DNA from: Streptomyces sp. NBC_01750
Lineage (GTDB): Bacteria; Actinomycetota; Actinomycetes; Streptomycetales; Streptomycetaceae
Length of the DNA: 64,000 nucleotides
Assembly (NCBI RefSeq): GCF_035918095.1
Contig: NZ_CP109137.1
Span: forward strand, 6,202,001-6,266,000
Reading direction: 5' to 3'
Shown in pieces: positions 53,890 through 62,324 of this stretch (position 1 is the first letter of the stretch; the number at the start of each line of letters is the position of its first letter). The notes under the pieces are model-generated. The model had not been told where the DNA came from. It saw only the letters and a program-made list of their open reading frames with translations, and made no database searches. The position numbers were made by a program, and so were the translations under genes.

Positions 53890-55271
53890 CCACTGCCGCC
53901 CGCACCGCCCCCGTCGGCGTCCGCAACTCCCTGACCGAGCGCTATCTCGGCTCGTCCGCCGGTATCTCCGCGGTCTGGCCCGACGCTCCCGACCAGGCCC
54001 GTCTCAACCTGGTGCGCGAAGCGCTGGAGGACCGGTTCCTGACTCGCCCGGGCTTTTTGGAGGCCGCCGAGGTGGCGCGCCTCGAAAGGGATCTGAACGG
54101 CATGATGGATCTGCTGTTCTCTCTGCCCGCCCGGCTCTTCGGCGACGACGTCCATGCTTTCGCCGCCGCTGTGGGGCTGCGGCCCGAGCAGGCACGGATC
54201 GCTCTGCGTACCCCGCTTCAGGAGCCGGCCCGGATCGGTCGCGCGGATCTCTACCACGACGGCACGAACTTCCGGCTGCTGGAGTTCAACCTCAGCAGCG
54301 CTCTTGGCGGCACGCAGATTCCCGAACTCAACCGGCTCCTGCTGGAGGACGAGAATCTGGCCGACTTCGCGGCGGCGGAAGGCCTGACGTTCCCCGACAC
54401 CCTTGCCGCGGTCGCCGGAGTCATCCTCGAGGCGGCCCAGAACGCCGGACACCGTGGTGCCGCCCCCCGCGTCGCACTCATGGACTGGCCGAGCGGGTAT
54501 CTCAAGACGGAACCGGAGATCCGCGTCCTGGCCGGGCTGCTGGAGCGGTACGGCATCGAGGCCATCCCCTGCCACACCGGCCAGGTCCGGGAGACCGGTG
54601 GCCGGATCACGATCGACGGCGACGGCCGCCCCGTCGAGATCGTCTACCGCTTCTTCACGCTCGGCGAGCTGACCGCCGACACCGCGTCCATCACGCGGGC
54701 CGAGGAACTGCTGGATGCTTTCGCTCGGTGCGGTACGCCAGTGCTGTCACCCCTGCGCACTTCCATGCACGGCAACAAGCGGGCGCTGTCCATGCTCTGG
54801 GAGGACCGGTGTCAGCAGACGTACGACGCTGCCGAGAGGGACCTGGTGGAGCGATTCCTGCCCTGGACACACGCGTTGCGGCCCGGTACCGCCCTGATAC
54901 GCGGCGAGGAGACGGATCTTGCCTCGTACTGTCTACGAAACCGTCGTGACCTCGTGCTGAAGCCCTCGCACGGCCTCGGCGGCGCCGGCACCGTTCTCGG
55001 CCGAAGCGTGTCCGAGGGGGAGTGGGCCGACGCCCTGTCCCGGGCGGGCGACCGGTACATCGTCCAGGAACTCGTCACTCCGCAACCCGAGTTGTTCCCC
55101 GCCACAGACACCGGGGAGCTCTCCCCCTGGGTCGTCAACTGGGGCGCCTTCCTTCTCGGGCGGCAGTACGCCGGATCCTTCCTCCGGGCCCTGCCCGCCG
55201 ATCGCGCCGACGTGATCTCGTACGACAACAAGGCACACGTCAGCTGCGCCTTCCAGGCCACCGACGTCTGA
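53886..55271 (+). CDS. Glutathionylspermidine-synthase-like (circularly permuted) ATP-grasp protein, 461 aa
   Basis: Sequence landmarks ADLYHDGTNFRLLEFNLSSALGG (D-x-x-x-x-x..EFN, catalytic ATP-grasp elements placed early), FFTLGELTADTASITRAEELLDAF, STSMHGNKRALSMLW-like LRTSMHGNKRALSMLW, and the late ATP-binding strand RRDLVLKPSHGLGGAGTVLG. The order of substrate and ATP elements is that of circularly permuted ATP-grasp/GSP-synthase proteins. It would form a further amide or amine bond, completing four ligases in the operon. Last gene; a hairpin follows. Confidence 0.78.
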   Translation: MTTAARTAPVGVRNSLTERYLGSSAGISAVWPDAPDQARLNLVREALEDRFLTRPGFLEAAEVARLERDLNGMMDLLFSLPARLFGDDVHAFAAAVGLRPEQARIALRTPLQEPARIGRADLYHDGTNFRLLEFNLSSALGGTQIPELNRLLLEDENLADFAAAEGLTFPDTLAAVAGVILEAAQNAGHRGAAPRVALMDWPSGYLKTEPEIRVLAGLLERYGIEAIPCHTGQVRETGGRITIDGDGRPVEIVYRFFTLGELTADTASITRAEELLDAFARCGTPVLSPLRTSMHGNKRALSMLWEDRCQQTYDAAERDLVERFLPWTHALRPGTALIRGEETDLASYCLRNRRDLVLKPSHGLGGAGTVLGRSVSEGEWADALSRAGDRYIVQELVTPQPELFPATDTGELSPWVVNWGAFLLGRQYAGSFLRALPADRADVISYDNKAHVSCAFQATDV

Positions 55272-55282
55272 GCTCCCGGCCC

Positions 55283-55319
55283 GGGCCGCGCCTCCGCAAG
55301 CACAGCGGCTGCGCGGCCC
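55283..55319. terminator. Terminator hairpin at the end of the biosynthetic operon
   Basis: GGGCCGCGC and GCGCGGCCC (9 bp) enclose an inner CCGC/GCGG stem and AAGCACA loop, 11 bp after the last stop. It faces convergent core genes and can serve both strands. Confidence 0.65.
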
Positions 55320-55367
55320 GATGGCGCGGCCGGAAGGTACCCGGTCCCCGGGTGTGGCCCCGCGCGG

Positions 55368-55544
55368 TCAGGCCGGCGGCGTCTTCTCCGGCGGGCGGAC
55401 GGTGACCTTTCCCGAGGCCAGGTCTATCGGGCCGCGGCTCGGATCGTTGTCGCCCACGTCGGTCCTGGTCAGTGCGAGCCGGTTGTGTTCCTCCTCGGTG
55501 TGCTTGCGGCCCGGCGCGAAGAACTCCTCGAAGACGTTGAACAC
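55368..55544 (-). CDS. DUF6191 small protein, 58 aa
   Basis: Begins at a GTG giving MFNVFEEFFAPGRKHTEEE and continues RLALTRTDVGDNDPSRGPIDL, the recognisable DUF6191 pattern. AAGGGG lies about 10 nt upstream. It is soluble and charged, of unknown function. It follows the sugar-dehydrogenase gene by 14 bp and is probably co-transcribed with it. Confidence 0.8.
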   Translation of the reverse strand: MFNVFEEFFAPGRKHTEEEHNRLALTRTDVGDNDPSRGPIDLASGKVTVRPPEKTPPA

Positions 55545-55558
55545 AAACTGTTCACCCC

Positions 55559-56743
55559 TTACTTCACCTCCAGCCGGAGGATCTTGTCGTCCCCCGGCTC
55601 GGGTGTGCCCCGGGTGTCCGTCTCGCTGGTGACGAGCCAGACCTTGTCGCCGCCCGCCGACAGGACCGTGCGCAGGCGGCCGTACTTCCCTATGAGGAAC
55701 GACTGGGGCTCGGCCGAGGGTTCCGCGCCCGCCAGGGGGATCCGCCAGAGCCGCTCGCCCTTCAGGGCCGCCATCCAGATCGATCCCTCGGCGTAGGCGA
55801 TGCCGCTCGGCGAGGCGTCGGCCGTCTTCCACTGAGCCACCGGGTCGACGAACCCGGGCTTGCCGGCTTTGCCCTCCGCCTCGGGCCAGCCGTAGTTCTT
55901 GCCGGGCTCGATCAGATTCAGCTCGTCCCAGGTGTTCTGCCCGAACTCCGCCGCCCACAGACGCTTGTCGGCGTCCCAGGCAAGCCCCTGCACATTGCGG
56001 TGACCGTAGGAGTAGACGATGGAGTCGGCCTCCGGATTGCCGTGCACCGGCCGGCCGTCCGGTGTCATCCGCAGGATCTTGCCGCCCAGCGACTTCTTGT
56101 CCTGTGCGAGTCCGGTGTCACCCGTCTCGCCCGTGCCCGCGTAGAGCATCTTGTCCGGACCGAAAGCGATCCGCCCGCCGTTGTGCACGACGCCCTTCGG
56201 GATGCCCCGCAACACCGTGTCCGGCGCGCCCAGTTGCTGCCCGGCCGGCTTCCTCTCGTCGTACAGCATGCGGGCGATGCGGTTGTCCGACTCGGTGGTG
56301 AAGTACGCGTACACCTGACGGTCCGAGGCGAACGACGGCGAGATGGCCAGGCCCAGCAGACCGCCCTCGCCTCCCGGCGCGACCCCCGGCACCGAGCCGA
56401 TCACGGTCTGCTTGCCGCTCTCCGCGTCGACCCGGGTGATCGTCCCCTCGTCCCGCGACGCGACCAGCAGATCGCCGTCCGGAAGCGCGGCCACACCCCA
56501 CGGCGACTTCAGCCCCTCGGTAAGCGTGGACAACACCTTCACCGAGCCCTTCGCGGGAGGCCCTTGGGGACTTGGTGAGCCGCCCGAGGCGGAGCCGGAG
56601 GGTGCCCCGGTGGCGGGCGTCGTCCCCTTCCGGCCGGCCGGCGTCGTGTCCTCACCGGACGAGCACCCGGCCGAGAGGAGAAGCACGGCAGCGGCCAGTA
56701 CGGCCGTCACAGCAGGACGTTGCACAGTTCTGATCCTTTCCAC
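55559..56743 (-). CDS. PQQ-dependent sugar dehydrogenase-like lipoprotein, 394 aa
   Basis: Lipoprotein signal peptide with lipobox LLSAGC near residue 26, then a Ser/Pro/Gly-rich linker and a six-bladed beta-propeller of the glucose/sorbosone dehydrogenase family: LKSPWGVAALPDGDLLVASRDEG, GGEGGLLGLAISPSF, VVHNGGRIAFGPDKMLY, SYGHRNVQGLAWD. These residues are those that bind PQQ and Ca2+ in soluble glucose dehydrogenases. Many actinobacterial members lack proven activity. It acts outside the membrane. Confidence 0.9.
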   Translation of the reverse strand: MERIRTVQRPAVTAVLAAAVLLLSAGCSSGEDTTPAGRKGTTPATGAPSGSASGGSPSPQGPPAKGSVKVLSTLTEGLKSPWGVAALPDGDLLVASRDEGTITRVDAESGKQTVIGSVPGVAPGGEGGLLGLAISPSFASDRQVYAYFTTESDNRIARMLYDERKPAGQQLGAPDTVLRGIPKGVVHNGGRIAFGPDKMLYAGTGETGDTGLAQDKKSLGGKILRMTPDGRPVHGNPEADSIVYSYGHRNVQGLAWDADKRLWAAEFGQNTWDELNLIEPGKNYGWPEAEGKAGKPGFVDPVAQWKTADASPSGIAYAEGSIWMAALKGERLWRIPLAGAEPSAEPQSFLIGKYGRLRTVLSAGGDKVWLVTSETDTRGTPEPGDDKILRLEVK

Positions 56744-56758
56744 GGCTGCTCGAGCTGT

Positions 56759-56788
56759 CTGATCGACGGCTGCCTGATCGACGGCTGC
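56759..56788 (+). repeat. 15-bp unit CTGATCGACGGCTGC in tandem
   Basis: Two adjacent identical copies just upstream of the sugar-dehydrogenase gene. Nearby GAGCTGTC words recur, and CGATCTTCCGAG occurs twice at 56850-56905. These probably arose by slippage in the 177-bp spacer, which holds no gene. Confidence 0.8.
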
Positions 56789-56920
56789 CCGAGCTGTCCG
56801 GCCGACTGCCTGACTACTGTTCTTACACCGCGGCGACCGTTCAGGTTCCCGATCTTCCGAGAAGAAATCCGGAGAAGGAATCGCGGCACGATCTTCCGAG
56901 GAGAAGCGAGGTGCGCGCCC

Positions 56921-57919
56921 TCACTCCCAGGAACCCAGCGCCGACGGCAGCCCCGCTATCTCCGCCAGGTCGTAAGCCGTCAGCTCCAGCTCCGCCGCGC
57001 GCGCGTTCTCCACCGCCCACTCCGCGTGCTTCGCCCCCGGCACCGCCACCACACTTCGCCCCCGCCCCAGCACCCACGCCAGCGCCACCTGCGCCGGAGT
57101 CGTCCCCGGACCGTGCCGCTCCGCGATCCGCCGCAGCCCCGCCACCACCGGCTGGTTCGCCGCCATCATCTCTGCCGTGAACCGCGGATGCCGCGCCCGC
57201 ACATCGTCCGGCTCGAAGCCCTGCCCCGGCGTCAGCGTCCCCGTGAGGAACCCGTTCCCCAGCGGCATCGCCGCCAGGAACCCCACTCCGCGCGCCTCGC
57301 ACCACGGCAGCAGCCGCTCCAGCGCCTCCGGCGACCACACGGACAGCTCTGCCTGCACGGCGCTCACCGGGAACACCTGCTGCACCCGTTCCAGCTGTCG
57401 GATTGTTCCCTCGTGCAGATGCGCTCCGGAGCGACGCGAGGCGCGCGCCCCCACCGCGCACATCCCCAGTGCCCGCACCTTCCCGGCTCTCACCAGCTCC
57501 GCCATCGCGCCCCAGGTCTCCTCGACCGGTACTTCCGGATCCGCCCGGTGCAGCTGATAGAGGTCGATCACATCGGTCTGCAGCCGGCGCAGCGAGGCGT
57601 CGCAGGCCCGCTTCACATACCCGGGCCGTCCATTGGCGACCACATGCTGGTCGCCGACGAGCAGTCCGACCTTCGTCGAAACGAACACCTCCGCGCGCCG
57701 CTCCTTCAGCACCCTGCCGAGCAGCAGCTCATTGGTGAAGGGCCCGTACATGTCGGCCGTGTCCAGCAGGCTCGAGCCGGCGTCGAGCGCGGCGTGCACC
57801 GTGCGCAGCGACCGGTCCCCACGCTGCTGAGAGCCGCTGTACGCCCAGCTCATCGGCATGCAGCCGAGCCCGATAGCGCCCGCTACGAGGGCCGTCGCAC
57901 CGATTGTCCTGCGCTCCAA
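56921..57919 (-). CDS. Aldo/keto reductase, 332 aa
   Basis: AKR TIM barrel: MERRTIGATALVAGAIGLGCMPMSW, SLLDTADMYGPFTNELLLGRVL (catalytic D and Y), VSTKVG (catalytic Lys), DLYQLHRADP (catalytic His), and the NADPH-binding end RSVVAVPGAKHAEWAVENARA. Substrate unknown. It is divergent from the hydroxyacid dehydrogenase gene 75 bp away. Confidence 0.94.
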   Translation of the reverse strand: MERRTIGATALVAGAIGLGCMPMSWAYSGSQQRGDRSLRTVHAALDAGSSLLDTADMYGPFTNELLLGRVLKERRAEVFVSTKVGLLVGDQHVVANGRPGYVKRACDASLRRLQTDVIDLYQLHRADPEVPVEETWGAMAELVRAGKVRALGMCAVGARASRRSGAHLHEGTIRQLERVQQVFPVSAVQAELSVWSPEALERLLPWCEARGVGFLAAMPLGNGFLTGTLTPGQGFEPDDVRARHPRFTAEMMAANQPVVAGLRRIAERHGPGTTPAQVALAWVLGRGRSVVAVPGAKHAEWAVENARAAELELTAYDLAEIAGLPSALGSWE

Positions 57920-57993
57920 CTGCCCGTACCCCTCCCTTGCCGCTGACCAAACTAACGAATGCGGAGCGCCGCACTTCGCATAGCCTCCTGACC

Positions 57994-58944
57994 ATGACTG
58001 CAGACGTGTGGCTCCCGATTCCGGCCGACGAGATCGAAGGACTGCCCGCCCCCTCGGACTCGGGCCTGAACTACCGCTTCTGGGACGGTGGTCCGGACTT
58101 TCCCGCCGATCCCGCCGACTGTGTCTTCTACGCCGTCCCCTACATGAAGGGCACGGAGGTCGCGGTCCGTCCGCTGGCCGCGATGACGTCAGTACGCGTC
58201 GTCCAGACCCTCTCCGCCGGAATCGACCATGTGGAGCCCGGACTCGGCTCGCTGCCCGCCGGCGTACGCCTGTGCAATGCCAAGGGCGTGCACGAAGCCT
58301 CCACCGCCGAGCTCACCCTCACCCTGATCCTCGCCTCCCTGCGCGGCGTCCCCGGATTCGTACGGGGCCAGGACAAGGAGGAATGGCGGTCCGGTTTCTA
58401 TCCGGCGCTCGCCGACAAGTCGGTGCTCATCGTCGGCTACGGATCGATCGGCGCCGCCATCGAGGACCGGCTCGCACCCTTCGAATGCGCGCGGGTGGCG
58501 CGCGTCGCGCGCTCTGCCCGCGCCACGGAGCGCGGGGAAGTGCGCGCACTCACCGAGCTGCCCGCCCTGCTCCCCGAGGCGGACGTCGTGATCCTCTCCA
58601 CTCCGCTCACCGAGCAGACGCGCGGCCTGGTGAATGCCGAGTTCCTGGCCCGCATGAAGGACGGATCGCTGCTGGTGAACGTCGCCCGAGGCCAAGTCGT
58701 CGACACGAAGGCGCTGCTCGCCGAGGTCGACAGCGGGCGCATCACCGCAGCCCTCGACGTCACCGACCCGGAGCCGCTGCCCGCGGGCCACCCGCTCTGG
58801 CACATCCCCGGTGTCCTCATCAGCCCCCATGTGGGCGGCTCCACCTCGGCGTTCATGCCGCGTGCCAAGCGGCTGCTCGCCGCTCAGCTCACCCGGTTCG
58901 CCGCCGGGGAGCAGGTGCGGAACGTGGTGCTCACGACCGGGTAA
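57994..58944 (+). CDS. D-2-hydroxyacid dehydrogenase family protein, 316 aa
   Basis: NAD-binding motif VLIVGYGSIGAAIEDRL, the catalytic Arg in VNVARGQVVDT, Glu in DVTDPEPLP, and His in ISPHVGGSTSAF (H-x-G). The N-terminal substrate domain has VRVVQTLSAGIDHVE. It reduces a 2-oxoacid or oxidises a D-2-hydroxyacid; the exact substrate is unknown. The ATG at 57994 has GCCTCC-poor context but fits the family length. Confidence 0.92.
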   Translation: MTADVWLPIPADEIEGLPAPSDSGLNYRFWDGGPDFPADPADCVFYAVPYMKGTEVAVRPLAAMTSVRVVQTLSAGIDHVEPGLGSLPAGVRLCNAKGVHEASTAELTLTLILASLRGVPGFVRGQDKEEWRSGFYPALADKSVLIVGYGSIGAAIEDRLAPFECARVARVARSARATERGEVRALTELPALLPEADVVILSTPLTEQTRGLVNAEFLARMKDGSLLVNVARGQVVDTKALLAEVDSGRITAALDVTDPEPLPAGHPLWHIPGVLISPHVGGSTSAFMPRAKRLLAAQLTRFAAGEQVRNVVLTTG

Positions 58945-59041
58945 TGAACCTCCCGCCCGCGCGCCGCGTGCACTCTATGAAGTCACTCGGATGCGCCGCG
59001 TGCCGATAGCCCTTCTGGTCGTCACGGAGAGTAGAGGGACT

Positions 59042-62000
59042 ATGTCCCTGAGTGACGAGACTGGTGTATCGTCCCGACCGGGGGGCTACACCGGGCAAGG
59101 GGCGGTGCAGCAACGCGACCTGACTGTCGATCAGACTTCGAGGGGGGCGACGGGCGATGTACGGCCAACGGGCGAACCATCCGACGCGGCGGGGCCGCCG
59201 CAGACAACCCTCGTGCATTTCGAAGCGCAGGCCCGGTCCGATGACGGTCGCACCGGACGCGGCGCCCCGCGGGACGACGCCGCTTCGCGGAGCGGCCCGG
59301 TGAGCGCCCTGAGCGCGCTCATGGCCCGGCAGTCGGTCGCGGGCGGCGGAGACAGCACCAGGCTGGCCTCCAAGCTTGTCCTGGCAGCCATCTGCGCCGG
59401 CTACGGCGTCGGTGCCGCCTTCGGCTGGGGCTCGCACGAACTGGCCCTGGTCATGGGCGACTTCGGCCTGAGCGCCGCCGCCCTGATCGCGGCCGTCTCC
59501 TGCCTCCTCTACGCCCGTGCGAGGCACAGCCGTTTCCGGCCCGCCTGGCTGCTGTTCGCGCTCTCCTCCGCCATGGCCGCCGGTGGCAACGCGATCTGGG
59601 GGTGGTACGAGGTCGTGCTGGACCGCGAGGTGCCGAGCCCCTGCATCGCCGACCTGTTCTTCCTCTGCTTCGCGCCGCCCGCCATCGTCGGCCTGCTCGT
59701 CCTCGCCAAGCGTCCGGTCACCAGGGCCGGCTGGGTCTGTCTCGCCCTGGACGCCTGGCTGATCGGCGGCTCACTGCTGACTCTCTCCTGGAGCCTCGCG
59801 CTCGCCCACACCGCGCACGTCCAGGGCGAGAGCGTGGCCCCGGCCGCGCTCGCACTCGCCTATCCGCTGCTGGACATCGTGCTGGTCAGCATGGTTCTCG
59901 CGCTGCACTTCCGGCGCTCGGCCACCAACCGCTCCGCCATCAACACCGCCATCGCCGCCCTCGCGCTGACCGTCCTGTGCGATGCCCTGTTCACCTCACC
60001 GCTGCTGCGGGAGAGCTACCGCTCGGGCCAGCTCCTCGACGCCGGCTGGTTCGCCGGTTCGCTGCTGCTCGCATACGCCCCCTGGGGCGCGCGCCGCACG
60101 GCCGAGACCGCGCGGCCCCAGCGTGGGCCGCGCCACCCGAGCCGCCCCGTCGCGGGCTCGCTCGCCGCCCTCACGCCGTATCTCGCCGCCGCCGTCTGCA
60201 CCCTCGGCATCCTCTACAACGTGATCGAGGGCCGCCGCGTCGACCGGGTCGTCGTCCTCACCGGCTGCACCGTCGTGCTCGCGCTCGTTGTCCGGCAGGG
60301 CATCATGCTCCTCGACAACATCGCCCTGACCCATGAACTGGCGCAGAAGGAGAACCACTTCCGTTCGCTGGTGCAGGGCTCGAGCGACGTCATCATGATC
60401 GCCGCCCCGACCGGGATTCTGCGCTATGTCAGCCCCGCCGCCTCCGGTGTCTACGGCCGCGAGGCCGAGGATCTCATCGGTTCCGAGCTGGCATCGCTCA
60501 TCCACCCCGAAGACCTCGGCCGTGTGGTTCTCGAGGTGCGCCGGTTTCTGGCCGCCAAGCCGGCCGAGGAGCCCACCACCCGGATCGAGTGCCGCTTCAA
60601 ATCGGGCACCGGCGACTGGCTCAACGTGGAGTCCACGGTCAACCGCCACCAGGGCGGCCTGATCTTCAACAGCCGCGACGTCACCGAACGCGTCCGCCTC
60701 CAGGCACAGTTGCAGCACAACGCCGAGCACGACCCGCTCACGGACCTGCCCAACCGCGCCCTGTTCACCAAGCGGGTCCGCCAGGCCCTCACCGGCCGCC
60801 GTGCCGGAGATCAGGGCACGGCCGTGCTCTTCATCGACCTCGACGGCTTCAAGGGAGTCAACGACCGCCTCGGCCACCAGGCCGGCGACGAGCTGCTGAT
60901 CCAGGCTGCCCGCCGCCTCCAGGATTCGGTACGGGCCGGGGACACCGCGGCCCGCCTCGGCGGCGACGAGTTCGCCGCTCTCATCGTCGGCGACGGCACC
61001 CGCGACCAGTCCGCCCGCGAGTTCCAGGTCCGTGAGATCGCCGACCGGCTTCGGCTCACCCTCTCCCAGCCGTACCGCCTCGACGGCAACGACGTACGCG
61101 TGGCCGCCTCCATCGGGGTGGCCTTCGCGGAGCCCGCCACCACCCCCACCGACCTGATGCGCAACGCCGACCTCGCCATGTACCGCGCCAAGGCCGCCGG
61201 CAAGGACCGCGTCGAGCTGTACGCGCCACAGATGCAGGCCGAGGTGGTGCGCCGTACGGAACTGGACGCCCGGCTCCGCAGCGCCTTGCACGAAGGCGAA
61301 TTCGCGCTGCTCCACCAGCCCGTGGTGAGCCTGACCACCGGCCGGATCGACGCCGTCGCGGCGCAGGCCCGCTGGCGCTCCGCCCAGGGCATCCTTTTCA
61401 CCCCCGCCGAGTTCCTGCGGGTCGCCGAGGACACGGACCGCACGGCCGAGCTCGGCCGCTGGCTGCTCGAGGAGGCCGTGGAGCAGGCCGCGGAGCGCGG
61501 CAACCTCGGCCATCGGGTTCCCGTATCGGTCCGTATGTCGGCCCGCCGCCTGCTGGACAAGTCCCTGCCGCTCGGCTCCATCGAGGCTCTCCTCATCCGG
61601 CATGGGCTGCCCTCGGGCGCGCTGGTCATCGAGCTCGCCGACAGCGATCCGCGGATCTCCTTCGACGATCTTGAGCTGCGGCTCGTCTCGCTGCGCAGAC
61701 TCGGCGTACGGATCGCGCTGGACGGCTTCGGCAGTGGGTACGCGGCCATCAACGCACTGCGCCGCCTCCCCGTGGACGTACTGAAACTGGACAGAGGTCT
61801 GGTGGAGGGCGTCGTCGAGTCCGCCCGGCTGCACAAGATCACCGCCGGGCTGCTGCGGATCGCCTGTGACCTCGGTATGCAGTCCGTGGCCGACGGTGTC
61901 GATGTGCCGGAGCAGGTGCTGGCCCTGCGCGCGATGGGCTGTACGCACGGCCAGGGCATGGCTTTCTCCGGGCCGCTGGACGAGTACCGGCTGCGCCGTG

Positions 62001-62116
62001 CGCTGGTGCGCGACGAGTTCCCGGTGCCCGGTGGGATCGCTCTGCCGGTGCTCACGGGCGGCGCGTTCACCGCCCGTAATGGCTCAAATAATGAGACGCG
62101 CGTCCCACCCACTTGA
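59042..62116 (+). CDS. cdgF: Membrane PAS-GGDEF-EAL c-di-GMP signalling protein, 1024 aa
   Basis: N-terminal disordered about 110 residues, then roughly ten membrane helices (residues 115-430), a PAS domain (about 437-555; [17 protein letters not shown]), a GGDEF domain with intact GGDEF at 640-644 and an RxxD inhibitory site (RAGD) five residues earlier, and an EAL-like domain. In the EAL domain the EAL triplet is replaced by AQA (VAAQARW, near residue 773), while [10 protein letters not shown] is kept. It therefore looks like a diguanylate cyclase with an inactive phosphodiesterase domain. Synteny before ilvB matches CdgF of Streptomyces, from memory. The ATG at 59042 has GAGGG 5 nt before it. 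Confidence 0.88.
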   Translation: MSLSDETGVSSRPGGYTGQGAVQQRDLTVDQTSRGATGDVRPTGEPSDAAGPPQTTLVHFEAQARSDDGRTGRGAPRDDAASRSGPVSALSALMARQSVAGGGDSTRLASKLVLAAICAGYGVGAAFGWGSHELALVMGDFGLSAAALIAAVSCLLYARARHSRFRPAWLLFALSSAMAAGGNAIWGWYEVVLDREVPSPCIADLFFLCFAPPAIVGLLVLAKRPVTRAGWVCLALDAWLIGGSLLTLSWSLALAHTAHVQGESVAPAALALAYPLLDIVLVSMVLALHFRRSATNRSAINTAIAALALTVLCDALFTSPLLRESYRSGQLLDAGWFAGSLLLAYAPWGARRTAETARPQRGPRHPSRPVAGSLAALTPYLAAAVCTLGILYNVIEGRRVDRVVVLTGCTVVLALVVRQGIMLLDNIALTHELAQKENHFRSLVQGSSDVIMIAAPTGILRYVSPAASGVYGREAEDLIGSELASLIHPEDLGRVVLEVRRFLAAKPAEEPTTRIECRFKSGTGDWLNVESTVNRHQGGLIFNSRDVTERVRLQAQLQHNAEHDPLTDLPNRALFTKRVRQALTGRRAGDQGTAVLFIDLDGFKGVNDRLGHQAGDELLIQAARRLQDSVRAGDTAARLGGDEFAALIVGDGTRDQSAREFQVREIADRLRLTLSQPYRLDGNDVRVAASIGVAFAEPATTPTDLMRNADLAMYRAKAAGKDRVELYAPQMQAEVVRRTELDARLRSALHEGEFALLHQPVVSLTTGRIDAVAAQARWRSAQGILFTPAEFLRVAEDTDRTAELGRWLLEEAVEQAAERGNLGHRVPVSVRMSARRLLDKSLPLGSIEALLIRHGLPSGALVIELADSDPRISFDDLELRLVSLRRLGVRIALDGFGSGYAAINALRRLPVDVLKLDRGLVEGVVESARLHKITAGLLRIACDLGMQSVADGVDVPEQVLALRAMGCTHGQGMAFSGPLDEYRLRRALVRDEFPVPGGIALPVLTGGAFTARNGSNNETRVPPT
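62066..62094 (+). promoter_or_regulatory. Candidate promoter of the ilv leader transcript
   Basis: TTCACC, 17-bp spacer, TAATGA, overlapping the end of cdgF and about 50 bp upstream of the leader peptide. The spacing is right for a vegetative promoter; prediction by eye. Confidence 0.4.
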
Positions 62117-62149
62117 CAGTGACAGCGCGCCGGGGGGAGGGTCATTGCC

Positions 62150-62191
62150 ATGCGCACCCGAATTCTCGTACTTGAAAAGCGCGTCGGCTGA
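62150..62191 (+). CDS. ilv attenuation leader peptide, 13 aa
   Basis: [13 protein letters not shown], stop. Five of thirteen codons are Ile, Leu or Val, and a strong GGGGGGAGG site lies 8 nt upstream, so it will be translated. Ribosome stalling at ATT-CTC-GTA-CTT when branched-chain aminoacyl-tRNAs are scarce would change downstream RNA folding and let ilvB be read. Confidence 0.8.
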   Translation: MRTRILVLEKRVG

Positions 62192-62265
62192 GCAGAGCCA
62201 TGAAGGCCCTGCAGACCCCTCCCGACGCGCTCCCCTCGCTTGCCTCACGGCACGAGGGGTTTTTT
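62178..62265 (+). terminator. ilvB attenuator: hairpins and T-tract terminator
   Basis: AGCGCGTCGG (62178-62187, within the leader) pairs with CCGACGCGCT (62222-62231). Directly after it CCCCTCG (62232-62238) pairs with CGAGGGG (62253-62259), followed by six T (62260-62265). A U-tract intrinsic terminator is uncommon in this organism and marks a real attenuator. The stalling ribosome would mask the first arm, freeing alternative pairing with the CCCCTC stretch at 62216-62221. Confidence 0.75.
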
Positions 62266-62324
62266 GTTGCACCGGAACATCTCAAACCCTCGCAAAAACC
62301 CTCAGCTTCGAGAAGAGAATGCCG

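Noticed and set aside
44044..55271. Siderophore (aerobactin/hydroxamate) cluster
   Set aside because: Only the SidA-like monooxygenase fits. There are no IucA/IucC synthetases, no acyltransferase devoted to hydroxamate, no siderophore uptake lipoprotein and no visible iron box.
44044..55271. Lysine-glycine type hydrazine pathway (triacsin or s56-p1 like)
   Set aside because: The hallmark cupin-MetRS hydrazine synthase is missing, so only a looser N-oxidation hypothesis is kept.
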